Part shown: positions 43,622-53,349 of the stretch, in pieces
How the letters are laid out: the number at the start of each line of letters is the position of its first letter
How positions within the stretch are numbered: position 1 is the stretch's first letter
NCBI RefSeq assembly: GCF_004803755.1
Contig: NZ_CP032311.1
Location: 4,108,501 to 4,172,500, forward strand
Direction of reading: 5' to 3'
DNA: 64,000 nt
From: Pseudomonas sp. DG56-2
GTDB lineage: Bacteria; Pseudomonadota; Gammaproteobacteria; Pseudomonadales; Pseudomonadaceae
Translations under genes and position numbers: made by a program
Notes under the pieces: model-generated
Databases searched by the model: none
What the model was told of the DNA's origin: nothing
What the model saw: the letters and a program-made list of their open reading frames with translations, nothing else

Positions 43622-45661
43622 GTGATCCGATCATTCCTCGCCTTTGTGCTTGGCTGCCTGCTGAGCCTCCAGTTGGCGACCGCCGCCCCTCTGCTACCCA
43701 CCGCGGATAAAACCGCAAAGCCCGCTGAGCCTGTGGTTCAAGGGGGCCTGCTGGGGGCCATTGCCGATGGTTTGGATGATGTCAGTCAGGAACTGGATGT
43801 CGACAACCACCTGGTCGACAACTGGCGCCTGCGTGCCGATCGTGCCGCCGATGAAGTCGATCAATTGGTCAGTCAACCTTCAGGGCTCAGTTCACTGGAG
43901 CTGTGGCGCGATTTTGCCACCCTCACGGTCACCTGGCTGATCGCTTTTGTGGTGCTTACCAACCTGGGCCGAATGCTCGCCCGTCTCTGCAGCCGCTCCC
44001 GCCTGCTTCGGACCCGACCGCGCCCCAGCCGCGTCTGCAAGGACTTGCTGGCCTACACCTTGCCCGCCCTGGCGAGCCTGGTGATAACCCTCTATGTCAG
44101 CCACTTTCTGGCCATATCGCCTGGACGTGCCTTGGGCATGAGCCTGGCCTACGCGACCAGCAGCGGGATTTTCTCGACCTCGATCATCCTTTGCCTGATC
44201 ACCCTGTTCGACACCGGCCACAAACGCACAGCCGTGCGCATCATTCGTCGCTTGGGGCCACGGCCGTTGTTCCTGATCGGCTTTCTCGCCGCCTGGAGCG
44301 ATGCCCTGACCAGCCCGCAGATCGCACGCCAACTGGGCGGCAACATCACCAGCAGCATCGCCGCCTTTACCGGTTTGCTGGCAACCCTGGCCTTCGCTGT
44401 ACTGATACTCAAACTGCGTCGACCGGTGGCTCATCTGATTCGCAACCGGGCACTGCCCGACCGCCTGCAACACCGTGCCGTGCAAGAGACACTGAGGATA
44501 TTCTCGGCGCTGTGGTTCCTGCCGATCCTGATGATGATCCTGGTGTCGGCGATTCACTTGATCGGTGCCGGCGAAGAGAGCCAGCGCGCCCTGCAAAAAG
44601 CCCTGCTGACCTCGATCCTGCTGATCGGCACGGTGTTTCTCAGCACTGTCCTGCAACGTATGTTCAAACCGGAGGAGCACGGAGATAACCGGCAACGCTT
44701 ACGCCCCTACAAGGAACTGCTGCGCAACCTGGTCCATGCGCTGTTGCGTATTGCCATGGCGATAGCGTTCATCGAACTGTTGGGACGTATCTGGGGCTTT
44801 TCGGTGCTCGACTTCGCCCTGCGCAACACCCTGGGACGCGCTATCAGCGATTCTCTGAGCAGCATCGGTCTGATTTTGCTGGTCACCTGGCTGCTCTGGG
44901 TGGTAATCGACACCGCAATCCAGGATGCACTCAAACCCACACCCGGGCGGCGCACCTCGCGCCAACCCAGCACCCGGGTGCGGACCATTCTGCCGATGCT
45001 GCGCAATGCGATAAAAATTATTCTGGTGGTCATCTGCACCATCACCACCATGGCCAACCTGGGGATCAACGTTTCGCCGTTCCTAGCAGGCGCCGGGGTG
45101 GTCGGCCTGGCCATCGGCTTTGGCTCCCAGCAACTGGTACAGGACGTGATCACCGGCTTGTTCATCCTCATCGAAGACACCATCGCCATCGGCGATTGGG
45201 TGGTGCTCGATTCCGGCCATGCCGGTACGGTCGAGAGCCTGACTATCCGCACCCTGCGCCTGCGCGATGGCAAGGGCTTCGTGCACTCGGTGCCGTTCGG
45301 TCAAATCAAGGCGGTAACCAACCAGTCCAGACAATTCGCCTACGCGTTTTTCTCGGTGCAGTTCAGTTACGAGACCGACATCGACAGCGCCTTGAAATTG
45401 ATTCGTGAAGTCGGTCACTCCATCAGCGAAGACCCGATGCTGCGCCACAGTCTGCAAGGCCCTCTGCAGGTGTTCGGGGTCGATAGCATGAACCTCAATG
45501 GCATTACCCTCACCGCACAGTTTCGCACCACATCCGGCGGGCAGTACGCCGTCAACCGTGCGTTCAACGAGCGTCTGAAAAAACGGGTGGACCAGACTGA
45601 CGATGTCAGCTTTGCACAATACAACCCACCCCCTGCGCGAGGCGCCGATGGCCCAGCCTGA
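43622..45661 (+). CDS. Large MscS-family mechanosensitive channel
   Basis: 679 residues. A signal peptide (MIRSFLAFVLGCLLSLQLATAAP) precedes a short periplasmic stretch and around ten transmembrane segments. The MscS pore and beta domain starts near residue 480 (NVSPFLAGAGVVGLAIGFGSQQLVQD... then GLFILIEDTIAIGDWV) and RTLRLRDGKGFVHSVPFGQI follows, then an a/b C-terminal domain. Resembles YbiO-like or other MscK-type relatives rather than minimal MscS. It releases solutes on hypo-osmotic shock. GTG 43622 follows AAGGAG. Confidence 0.9.
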   Translation: MIRSFLAFVLGCLLSLQLATAAPLLPTADKTAKPAEPVVQGGLLGAIADGLDDVSQELDVDNHLVDNWRLRADRAADEVDQLVSQPSGLSSLELWRDFATLTVTWLIAFVVLTNLGRMLARLCSRSRLLRTRPRPSRVCKDLLAYTLPALASLVITLYVSHFLAISPGRALGMSLAYATSSGIFSTSIILCLITLFDTGHKRTAVRIIRRLGPRPLFLIGFLAAWSDALTSPQIARQLGGNITSSIAAFTGLLATLAFAVLILKLRRPVAHLIRNRALPDRLQHRAVQETLRIFSALWFLPILMMILVSAIHLIGAGEESQRALQKALLTSILLIGTVFLSTVLQRMFKPEEHGDNRQRLRPYKELLRNLVHALLRIAMAIAFIELLGRIWGFSVLDFALRNTLGRAISDSLSSIGLILLVTWLLWVVIDTAIQDALKPTPGRRTSRQPSTRVRTILPMLRNAIKIILVVICTITTMANLGINVSPFLAGAGVVGLAIGFGSQQLVQDVITGLFILIEDTIAIGDWVVLDSGHAGTVESLTIRTLRLRDGKGFVHSVPFGQIKAVTNQSRQFAYAFFSVQFSYETDIDSALKLIREVGHSISEDPMLRHSLQGPLQVFGVDSMNLNGITLTAQFRTTSGGQYAVNRAFNERLKKRVDQTDDVSFAQYNPPPARGADGPA

Positions 45662-45704
45662 TTCGGCTTTCTTGTGCGCAAATATCAGTGCTAAAGTCGC
45701 GCCC

Positions 45705-46091
45705 ATGAACGCCTCGCCCGCCAACCGCCCACTGATTGCCTGGACCCTGTATTTCTGTGTCCTGTTCAATCTGTTCGCCTGCGGTATCGGCCACGGGCAA
45801 ATGATGGGTTTGAAACTCAACGGCATTGGTGGCGCGTACTGCTCGGCCATGGGCAGCGCAGGGCCCACCCTGAAAAGTGATTTCAGTGACCAGTCGGTTG
45901 CGGGCTGGGACAGCATGCAAAGCTGTCCAGTGTGCGCCGCCGCGGTGGTCTGCCTAGGGCTGGTACTGGTCATTGGCTGGCTCCTGGCGGCTGCACGCAC
46001 CCGCCGCTATCACCGTGAACTGCGTAGCAAAGCACCGCCGCGCTACTGCTGGCCTGCCGCCAATCCGCGTGCCTCTCCGTTTCTGGCTTGA
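45705..46091 (+). CDS. DUF2946 family protein
   Basis: 128 residues from MNASPANRPLIAWTLYFCVLFNLFACGIGHGQMM. A signal-anchor helix is followed by a Met/His/Cys-containing loop, then SCPVCAAAVVCLGLVLVIGWLLAA, a second membrane helix with a CPVC motif. DUF2946 proteins often sit with TonB receptors and are suspected of metal (copper) handling. The frame continues upstream into the MscS gene, but ATG 45705 gives the family N-terminus. Followed by a TonB receptor and a PepSY protein. Confidence 0.72.
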   Translation: MNASPANRPLIAWTLYFCVLFNLFACGIGHGQMMGLKLNGIGGAYCSAMGSAGPTLKSDFSDQSVAGWDSMQSCPVCAAAVVCLGLVLVIGWLLAAARTRRYHRELRSKAPPRYCWPAANPRASPFLA

Positions 46092-46178
46092 TCCATACAG
46101 CTGTCTGTAATCGGCCTGTTTGCCGTGCCTGACTGACACGCACGGCTGGCCGTTGGCTCAAATTCCAGAGTTCGACTC

Positions 46179-48347
46179 ATGCCCCACACCTATCGCCTTT
46201 GCGGTTGCGCGACACTGCTGTTTGCGCTGTCCTTCAATACCTCGGCACAAGTTCCGTTGACCCTGCCCGACCTGCGCATCGACGGCCGCGCCGAAAACGA
46301 CGAGGGCGTGCTCCTCGACACCCCCTCGCAAACCGGCTCGCGCCTGGGCTTGACCCCACGGGAAACACCCGCGTCGGTGAGCATCGTCAATCGCCAGCAA
46401 ATCGAACAGCGTGGCGCCCAGACCACCCAGGACATGCTTGCCGGAGTGCCAGGTATGACCGCTGCCTCACCCCCTGGTTCGGCCGGCTCGGTTGCCTATC
46501 GCGGCTTTTCCGGGGCACAGATCACCCAGCTGTTCAACGGCATCAGCGTGCAGTACGACGCTATTGCCGCACGTCCGGTGGACAGCTGGATCTACGACCG
46601 TGTCGAAGCCATCGGCGGGCCTTCGAGCTTTCTCTTCGGTGCCGGCGCCGTGGGCGGCTCGATCAACTACATCACCAAGCTGGCCAACCGCGACGAAGAC
46701 TTCAACGAAGGACGTATCAAGTACGGCTCCTACGACAGCAGCGAAACCTCGTTTGGTTTCAACCATGCCCTCGATGAGGGTGACGGCATGCGCAATTACG
46801 CACGCCTGGACTTCAGCCATACCCACAGCAATGGCTACGTCGACCGTGAGGAACGGGACGCCTGGAGCGTAGCCTTCTCGCTGCTGACCGACATCAACGA
46901 TCAGCTCTCCCATACCCTGGCGCTGGAGTATCAGAACGAAAGCGTCGACAGCCCCTACTGGGGCAGCCCGGTGCTCAACCCGCTTGGCGGGGAGATGAAG
47001 GTCGACGAGAGCCGACGCTTCGAAAACTACAATGTCGAGGACGGCCGCTACGAGCAACGCGTGCGCTGGCTGCGCTCGATCACTGAATACCGCTTCAACT
47101 CGGACACCTCGTTGCGCAACACCCTTTATCACTACAACACCGAGCGCAACTTCCGAAACCTCGAGGCCTACGCCTACAACGCCGACAACAGCAAGGTGAA
47201 CCGTTCCAACGCGTTGCTGCAGCGTCATGACCAGGAACTTAACGGCAATCGCATCGAACTGCTGCACCAGAACCAACTGTTTGGCATGAACAGCCAATGG
47301 TCGAGCGGCATTGACTACAGCCACAACGTACAAACCAACTATCCGCGTTCGGTAACCGGCGTGTTCGACAGCGTTGATCCGGACAACTTCGACCCCGGGC
47401 ATTTCTATGATCTGAAGGGTATGGTCCCGGGCTATCAGAAAAACCGCCAGAACACCGTCGACACCTGGGCAGCATTTGTCGAAAACCGCCTGCAACTCAC
47501 TGACCGACTGTCACTGCTGACGGGCCTGCGCTACGACCATATTGACCTTCAGGTACACAACTATCGAGTCGTTGATGCCAATAATCCGCGCGATTTCAAA
47601 CGCATCTATGAACCCACTACCGGACGCGTCGGCGTGGTCTATGAACTGACGCCTGCAGCCAACGTCTACGTGCAGTACAGCACCGCAGCCGACCCACCTG
47701 CCGGCATACTCACGACCGCCAGCTTCGCCCAGGTACGCGACTTCGACCTGAGTACCGGCAAGCAGGTCGAGGTAGGCAGCAAATTCAGTTTTCTCGAAGG
47801 ACGCGGGGCTGCCACGGTTGCCGCTTATCACATCGAGCGCAAGAACCTGGCCACTGCCGACCCTGCCAACCCTGGAACCACCCAGCCAGTGGGCAAGCAA
47901 TCGTCACGCGGTATCGAACTGGCGGCGTCGCTGCGCGTCACACCGAAGCTACTGGCAGAGGGCAACTTCGCCTATGTCGATGCCCAGTACGATGAATTCA
48001 ACGAGAACGTCGGTGGCACCAGCGTTTCGCGCAAGGGCAATACACCGACCAACATCCCCGAGCGCGTGGCGAACCTGTGGCTGACCTACGACATCGCCCC
48101 CCGTTGGCAAGTAGGCGCCGACAGCCGCTACGTGTCGTCGGTATATGCCGATGCCGCCAATACTCGCCACGCACCTGCCTACACCGTGTTTGGCGCCTTT
48201 GTCGGCTACAAGGTCGACGAAGACACGCGTGTCACCGCACGAGTGCGTAACCTCACCGATGAGGTCTACGCCCGCTGGACCAGTTCGAGCATGCTTTACC
48301 TGGGGGCGCCACGCACCCTGGAAGTAGCCTTGCAGACTCGTTTCTAG
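46179..48347 (+). CDS. TonB-dependent outer membrane receptor
   Basis: 722 residues. Signal peptide to about residue 23, plug domain with TPRETPASVSIVNRQQIEQRG, FNGISVQYDAIAARPVDSWIYDRVE and GPSSFLFGAGAVGGSINYITK, and a 22-strand barrel ending in TLEVALQTRF with the terminal Phe. No N-terminal signalling (STN) domain. The TSRVGVVY/barrel motifs are of the siderophore type. With DUF2946 before and a PepSY protein after, it probably imports a metal chelate. Substrate unknown; no Fur box was found upstream. Confidence 0.9.
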   Translation: MPHTYRLCGCATLLFALSFNTSAQVPLTLPDLRIDGRAENDEGVLLDTPSQTGSRLGLTPRETPASVSIVNRQQIEQRGAQTTQDMLAGVPGMTAASPPGSAGSVAYRGFSGAQITQLFNGISVQYDAIAARPVDSWIYDRVEAIGGPSSFLFGAGAVGGSINYITKLANRDEDFNEGRIKYGSYDSSETSFGFNHALDEGDGMRNYARLDFSHTHSNGYVDREERDAWSVAFSLLTDINDQLSHTLALEYQNESVDSPYWGSPVLNPLGGEMKVDESRRFENYNVEDGRYEQRVRWLRSITEYRFNSDTSLRNTLYHYNTERNFRNLEAYAYNADNSKVNRSNALLQRHDQELNGNRIELLHQNQLFGMNSQWSSGIDYSHNVQTNYPRSVTGVFDSVDPDNFDPGHFYDLKGMVPGYQKNRQNTVDTWAAFVENRLQLTDRLSLLTGLRYDHIDLQVHNYRVVDANNPRDFKRIYEPTTGRVGVVYELTPAANVYVQYSTAADPPAGILTTASFAQVRDFDLSTGKQVEVGSKFSFLEGRGAATVAAYHIERKNLATADPANPGTTQPVGKQSSRGIELAASLRVTPKLLAEGNFAYVDAQYDEFNENVGGTSVSRKGNTPTNIPERVANLWLTYDIAPRWQVGADSRYVSSVYADAANTRHAPAYTVFGAFVGYKVDEDTRVTARVRNLTDEVYARWTSSSMLYLGAPRTLEVALQTRF

Positions 48348-48357
48348 GACACGATCG

Positions 48358-49851
48358 ATGAAACGCTACCTGTATCTCTGGCATCGCTGGCTTGGCATCG
48401 GCCTGTGTCTGTTTATGGCCATGTGGTTTTTCTCGGGCATGGTCATGCTCTATGTCGGCTATCCCAAACTGACGCAAAAGGAGCACCTGGCGCATTTACC
48501 CGTCCTGCGCCAGACCGATTGCTGCGTAGACCTGGCCACTGCTTTGCGCGCAGCCGACCCACAGCGCAACCCGGCAAGCATTCGCCTGAGTACGGTAGCG
48601 GGAGAACCGCGCTACCTGTTCAGTTACTCAGGACGCAGCAATGTCGCGGTGGATGCCCGCACCGGCGTGCGAGTTGGCTTTACCGGGCGCACGCAGGCCT
48701 TGGTCGCCGCCTACCAGTATGACCCACTGGCATTGCCCAGCTATCAGGGGCCGGTACAGGAAGACCTGTGGAGCCATTCGCGTGCCCTGGACGCAGACCG
48801 ACCGTTGCAACGGGTGCAGCTTGATGATGCCGAAGGCACCCTGTTGTATATCTCGGGGCAAACCGGCGAAGTGGTCCGCGATGCCAGCTCGCTGGAGCGT
48901 GGCTGGAACCTGGTAGGGGCCTGGCTGCACTGGCTGTATCCACTGCGCGGCATCGGCCTGGACGGTTTGTGGGGCAACCTGGTGATCTACCTGTCGCTGG
49001 CCGCCACGCTGATGGCCGTCCTCGGCGCGGTGATCGGGGTGCTGCGCTGGCGTATAAGAAAACCTTACCGCAGCGGTTCGCGCACACCTTATCGTGGGTT
49101 TGCTCGCTGGCACCATATTGGCGGCTTGCTGTTCGGTGTGCTGGCTATTACCTGGATTTTCAGTGGTCTGATGTCGATGAACCCTTGGCGAATCTTCAGC
49201 AGTTCAACGCCTCTGGACACAGCGGCGTACCAGGGTGGCCCGTTGCAAGCTCAGGCCTTTGCAATTTCCGCCCCCCAGGCACTTTCGCGCTTTGCCGATG
49301 AAGGACTGCTCGCGCGGGAATTGGAGTGGCGCTTGATTGGCGGCCAAGGCTACCTCATTGCACACGGCCGCAGTGGTCGCACCCGCGTACTTTCCATGGC
49401 CGATGGGCAAGTGCTTGAACGCTTGCCTGTAGAGGTACTGCAACACGCAGCGCAAGCAATCCGGCCACAGGAAGCAGTGCACAGCGAACAGCTGCAAGCC
49501 TATGACTTTTACTACTACGCCCGAGCTGAACACAGCATGCTGGGGCACCTGGAAAAACGCCTGCCGATGCTGCGGGTGCGCTTTGATGATCCGCAACGGA
49601 CCTGGCTGCACCTGGACCCCTACACCGGCGAAATAGTGGCGGTACTGGATCAACCCAAACGGGCGTCGCGCTGGCTTTTCGCCTTGTTGCACAGCTGGGA
49701 CTGGCTACCGTTGCTGCAACGACGCCCGATCTGGGATATATGGATGATCGCTTTCAGCCTCGGTGGCATGGTACTGAGCGTCAGCGGCGTAGTGCTGGGC
49801 TGGCGGCGACTGAGCTCGAAAGCATTGAACAACACGCGACTTCGCCGGTAG
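48358..49851 (+). CDS. PepSY-associated transmembrane protein (probable metal/siderophore reductase)
   Basis: 497 residues. Four main membrane helices: residues about 7-32, 182-225, 250-272 and 457-485. Two PepSY-like periplasmic domains lie between (RYLFSYSGRSNVAVDARTG; TRVLSMADGQVLERL) and conserved His residues occur (LHWLYPLRGIGLDG, RWHHIGGLLFGV, LLHSWDW). The family includes FpvG/PiuB-like proteins that help reduce or release siderophore iron. Begins 10 bp after the TonB receptor stop, so they are co-transcribed. Confidence 0.87.
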   Translation: MKRYLYLWHRWLGIGLCLFMAMWFFSGMVMLYVGYPKLTQKEHLAHLPVLRQTDCCVDLATALRAADPQRNPASIRLSTVAGEPRYLFSYSGRSNVAVDARTGVRVGFTGRTQALVAAYQYDPLALPSYQGPVQEDLWSHSRALDADRPLQRVQLDDAEGTLLYISGQTGEVVRDASSLERGWNLVGAWLHWLYPLRGIGLDGLWGNLVIYLSLAATLMAVLGAVIGVLRWRIRKPYRSGSRTPYRGFARWHHIGGLLFGVLAITWIFSGLMSMNPWRIFSSSTPLDTAAYQGGPLQAQAFAISAPQALSRFADEGLLARELEWRLIGGQGYLIAHGRSGRTRVLSMADGQVLERLPVEVLQHAAQAIRPQEAVHSEQLQAYDFYYYARAEHSMLGHLEKRLPMLRVRFDDPQRTWLHLDPYTGEIVAVLDQPKRASRWLFALLHSWDWLPLLQRRPIWDIWMIAFSLGGMVLSVSGVVLGWRRLSSKALNNTRLRR

Positions 49852-49897
49852 GAACGGGCTTGCCCGCGCCCTAGCAGTTGTCCGCCGGGACATCCCC

Positions 49898-50821
49898 CTA
49901 CTGACGGAACACCAACGCCTTGAGCCCACCTGCCGGATCGTTATCGGGAAACTCCGGCGGGTTGGCCAGGCGCTCGACAAACTTCAGCGCCGGGGCTTCC
50001 TCGGCCATACCTTCGATGAGAAATTGCGGTCCGATGGCGGGGTCGTTCACGCAGGCCAGTACCGTCCCACCTTCATTCAACAGCTCAGGCAGGCGGCGCA
50101 GAATCTTGCGGTAGTCCTGGGTCAACACAAAGCTGCCTTTCTGGAAGGTCGGCGGGTCGATGATGATCAGGTCGTACGGGCCGGACTTACGCACCTTGCC
50201 CCACGACTTGAACAACTCATGCCCAAGGAAACTCACCCGTCCCACGTCGTGACCATTGAGCCTATGGTTGTCGCGCCCACGACTCAGGGCCGAACGCGCC
50301 ATGTCGAGGTTGACGACCTGCTCGGCGCCACCAGCAATCGCTGCTACGGAAAAGCCGCAGGTATAGGCGAACAGATTCAATACGCGCTTGCCCGCGGCCT
50401 GCTCGCGTACCCAGCGCCGCCCATAGCGCATGTCGAGGAACAAGCCTGTGTTCTGCTTCAAGCCAAGGTCGAGTTGATAGCGCAAGCCGTCCTCATCGAT
50501 TAGCCAATGCTCGCTGGACTCGCCCAGCAACCACTGACCCGGGCTGTCTGGCAGGTAGCGATGCTGAATCAAAATGGCCTGCCCGCTCCAGCATGGCGCC
50601 TTGGACAAACCCGCCAACATCTGTTCCAACGCCGGTAACTGGCCTGCGGGTGGCTCGCGAAACAGGGACACCAACAGCACACCTTGCAACCAGTCCACAG
50701 TGATTTGCTCAAGCCCCGGCCAGCAACGGCCACGGCCATGGAACAAGCGACGGGTTTCGGTCGGCGCCGGGTCAAGCGCCAGTAGCAAATGTTGCGCGAG
50801 GGTGTCGATCACAGAAGTCAT
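49898..50821 (-). CDS. Class I SAM-dependent methyltransferase (RlmI/RlmL-C-like)
   Basis: 307 residues. MRYGRRWVREQAAGKRVLNLFAYTCGFSVAAIAGG (motif LNLFAYTCGF) binds SAM near residue 160, and IIDPPTFQKGSF is the catalytic N/DPPF-type motif. Family members (COG1092-like) methylate rRNA cytosines or guanines. There is no PUA domain, unlike RlmI, so the exact target is uncertain. ATG 50821 gives MTSVIDTLAQHLL; upstream in-frame residues look non-coding. It lies convergent to the PepSY gene. Confidence 0.82.
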   Translation of the reverse strand: MTSVIDTLAQHLLLALDPAPTETRRLFHGRGRCWPGLEQITVDWLQGVLLVSLFREPPAGQLPALEQMLAGLSKAPCWSGQAILIQHRYLPDSPGQWLLGESSEHWLIDEDGLRYQLDLGLKQNTGLFLDMRYGRRWVREQAAGKRVLNLFAYTCGFSVAAIAGGAEQVVNLDMARSALSRGRDNHRLNGHDVGRVSFLGHELFKSWGKVRKSGPYDLIIIDPPTFQKGSFVLTQDYRKILRRLPELLNEGGTVLACVNDPAIGPQFLIEGMAEEAPALKFVERLANPPEFPDNDPAGGLKALVFRQ

Positions 50822-50989
50822 GGGCAGATTCAATACGGGAAAGCGCCCTATTCTACCCTGACCACACGCCGTCGGTGACTCATCTCGAAGGTCGGCAGGC
50901 TGGTCTACACTGGCACTCCCTACTTCCATTGCGGGACGACCATCATGAGCGAACTGCCGAAGTGGCAGCGCTGATCGATCGCGCAGCCG

Positions 50990-51895
50990 TCAGTCTGGCT
51001 TGACCGCAGCCACCTTCGTCCCAGGCTTGAACCACCAGCCTTGTTGCATGCCGGCGGCGGCCAACAGGATCGCCGCCACGCCCAACCACTGCAGGGGGTC
51101 CAGGCGATGGCCGAAGGCGAACCAGTCAACCAGGATGGCTGCAATCGGGTAAATGAACGACAAGGCCCCGGTCAAGGCGGTTGGCAGTTTCTGGATTGCG
51201 CCATACAGCAACACGTACATCACCCCGGTGTGAACGACCCCAAGGGTGATCAGCGAGGCCAGCGCGCCAGCGTCGCTCGGCAAGCCCGAGGTATTGGCCC
51301 AAGGCGCCAGCAGCAGGATGCCGGTGCACACCTGGATCAAGGCAATCAGATGAGGTGGTGTGCCGCTGAGGCGCTTGATGATCAACGCCGCTATTGCGTA
51401 GAGCAGCGCTGCCCCCAAGGCCAGGCCGATGCCCAGCAGGTAGTCACTGCCGCTGCCACTCTGACTACCGTGGGCACTGACAATTGCCAGCATTCCGATA
51501 AAAGACAGGGCAAGCCAGAACACCTTCTGCAGGGTGATTTTTTCGCCGAGAAACACCGCAGCCAGCCCTACCAGCATGAAGGGTTGCACGTTGTATACCG
51601 CGGTACCAATGGCAATCGACGCCCGCGAATAGGAGGCAAACAACAACACCCAGTTACCGACGATTGCAACGCCACTGAGCACCGCCAGGACAAAGGTCGC
51701 CAGCGTCAAAATCCCGGGTTTGAGAAAACCCAGGGCCAAGCAAATAAGCAACAACGTTGCGGCGCCGAACACGCAGCGCCAGAACACCACATCCAGCACC
51801 GCCTGCCCGGACACCAGGACGAACCAGCCGATGGTCCCCGAAATCAACATGGCGGCGACCATTTCCAGCGAACCACGACGCATTGAACTGTCCAT
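50990..51895 (-). CDS. EamA family (DMT) transporter
   Basis: 301 residues, ten hydrophobic helices in two EamA repeats (for example LVGLAAVFLGEKITLQKVFWLALSFIGM and the second-half FIYPIAAILVDWFAFGHRLDPLQWLGVAAIL). Likely exports an amino acid or related metabolite. ATG 51895 follows GAGGAGG by six bases. Divergent from the Lrp/AsnC regulator, the usual partnership for amino-acid efflux genes. Confidence 0.88.
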   Translation of the reverse strand: MDSSMRRGSLEMVAAMLISGTIGWFVLVSGQAVLDVVFWRCVFGAATLLLICLALGFLKPGILTLATFVLAVLSGVAIVGNWVLLFASYSRASIAIGTAVYNVQPFMLVGLAAVFLGEKITLQKVFWLALSFIGMLAIVSAHGSQSGSGSDYLLGIGLALGAALLYAIAALIIKRLSGTPPHLIALIQVCTGILLLAPWANTSGLPSDAGALASLITLGVVHTGVMYVLLYGAIQKLPTALTGALSFIYPIAAILVDWFAFGHRLDPLQWLGVAAILLAAAGMQQGWWFKPGTKVAAVKPD

Positions 51896-52025
51896 CACTC
51901 ACCTCCTCGACAATGGCTAAATTATGCGAGTCAGATGAGCGCCGCTCCAGGGTATAAATCAGGCTAAACTACCAATGTACCTTTACTATCAAGGCAAATC
52001 GTAACTATCGCCTAACGAGGCCAGC

Positions 52026-52463
52026 ATGACCGACGATATCGACCAGTTGCTGATCAAGGCGTTGATGGAAGACTCGCGCCGCTCGCTCAAAGCGTTGGCG
52101 CAATTGAGCGGCCTGTCCTCGCCCAGTGTCAGCGAGCGCTTGCGCCGCCTTGAAGAGCGCGGCGTGCTCAAAGGCTACACCGTGGAGATAGATCCACGCT
52201 GTTTTGGCTATCAGCTTCAGGCCATCGTCCGGGTGCGGCCATTGCCGGGGCAATTGCAGGTGGTCGAACGCCAGATCATGGCCATTGCCGAATTCACCGA
52301 GTGCGACAAAGTCACCGGTGACGACTGCTTTATCGCCCGCCTGCATGTGCGCTCGATGGAGCAATTGGACACGCTGCTGGACAAGCTCAACAGTCATGCC
52401 GAGACCAACACCGCTATCGTGAAAAAGACGCCGGTTAAGCGGCGCCTGCCGCCCATGGCCTAG
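52026..52463 (+). CDS. Lrp/AsnC family transcriptional regulator
   Basis: 145 residues. Helix-turn-helix at residues 5-60 (IDQLLIKALMEDSRRSLKALAQLSGLSSPSVSERLRRLEERGVLKGY) and a C-terminal RAM domain (ECDKVTGDDCFIARLHVRSMEQLDTLLDKL) that senses amino acids. It is divergent from the EamA transporter at 50990, with 130 bp between, and probably controls it. Confidence 0.92.
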   Translation: MTDDIDQLLIKALMEDSRRSLKALAQLSGLSSPSVSERLRRLEERGVLKGYTVEIDPRCFGYQLQAIVRVRPLPGQLQVVERQIMAIAEFTECDKVTGDDCFIARLHVRSMEQLDTLLDKLNSHAETNTAIVKKTPVKRRLPPMA

Positions 52464-52474
52464 GTGTTGGCGAG

Positions 52475-53137
52475 TCAGCTCGGGCAGCTGTGCTCGCCGT
52501 TGTTCAGGCCTTGCTTGTAGTTGCGACTGAGCAGGCTGGCTTTGCCATCGTGCCAGGTCAGGGTGAGGACATACATGGAGTCGAAATCACCGCCATCCCA
52601 ATCCTCGGTGATCACCTGCTTTTCACCCACAGCCTTGCCAGCCACGGTATTGATCAATTCAGGCAGGTAGCCATGGGACCAGGCGGTGTACACCGTAGCG
52701 TTGCGGTATTTGTCTTGAAGCAGTTCCTCAGCCAGTTCGCCCGTGTCATTGGCACCGAAGTCGATGTTCACCGGCAAGCCCAGTTTGATTGCGCTGGGAC
52801 TGATCGTCATCAGTGGACGAATGTAACTGTAGGCGTCGTCCTTGCTACCCTCTTCAACATGACGAGAGGGGTTGGCAGCAAAGACGTAATCGGCTTTTCC
52901 GAACTTTTCCGGCAATAAGGAGGCCAAGTCCAACGCGCGGTTCAAGCCTTGGCAATTGAGCTGCCCGAGACCTTCGCCGGGTTTCTCGGCATGACGTAGA
53001 AACACCAAGGTCTGGGTGCCATCCACCGGTTCGGCACGGCTTTCGACGGCCTCCAGGGCCAGCAGGGTTACGCCACCGAGCAGGGCCAGCGAACACACGG
53101 CGCGGCGATGGCGTTTGAACAGGGTCAACAACTTCAT
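52475..53137 (-). CDS. Histidine phosphatase family protein, exported or membrane-anchored
   Basis: 220 residues. N-terminal basic stretch and hydrophobic helix (MKLLTLFKRHRRAVCSLALLGGVTLLALEA) then TLVFLRHAEKPGEG, the RH catalytic motif, near residues 44-50, and a second catalytic His in YTAWSHGYLPELI. The fold is the phosphoglycerate-mutase/acid-phosphatase type. Substrate unknown. Convergent with the Lrp gene, 11 bp apart. A perfect hairpin CCGCGGC-CGAA-GCCGCGG lies upstream at 53191-53208. Confidence 0.85.
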   Translation of the reverse strand: MKLLTLFKRHRRAVCSLALLGGVTLLALEAVESRAEPVDGTQTLVFLRHAEKPGEGLGQLNCQGLNRALDLASLLPEKFGKADYVFAANPSRHVEEGSKDDAYSYIRPLMTISPSAIKLGLPVNIDFGANDTGELAEELLQDKYRNATVYTAWSHGYLPELINTVAGKAVGEKQVITEDWDGGDFDSMYVLTLTWHDGKASLLSRNYKQGLNNGEHSCPS

Positions 53138-53349
53138 GGAGCGGGCTCTTCACGGCAAAAAGGAGATCAGGCTGACCCGCCTGTGACACGCCGCGGCCGA
53201 AGCCGCGGGTGATCCCTGTCTGTTGTTCCATCCGTGGAGCGGGGCTAACTAAGAGTGCGTCAATCCCGTTTGGTTCGATCCCTGAATGCTCTACCCTGAG
53301 CAAGAACCACTTTAAAGTCGTGTTGTTACCGAATAAAGACAAGTGCGGG

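Noticed and set aside
53191..53208. CCGCGGC-CGAA-GCCGCGG hairpin as a terminator
   Set aside because: No T-run on either strand and not directly at a gene end; kept only as a remark under the histidine phosphatase.
53260..53340. GGTTCGATCC as a tRNA T-arm
   Set aside because: No acceptor stem, D-arm or anticodon arm can be drawn around it.
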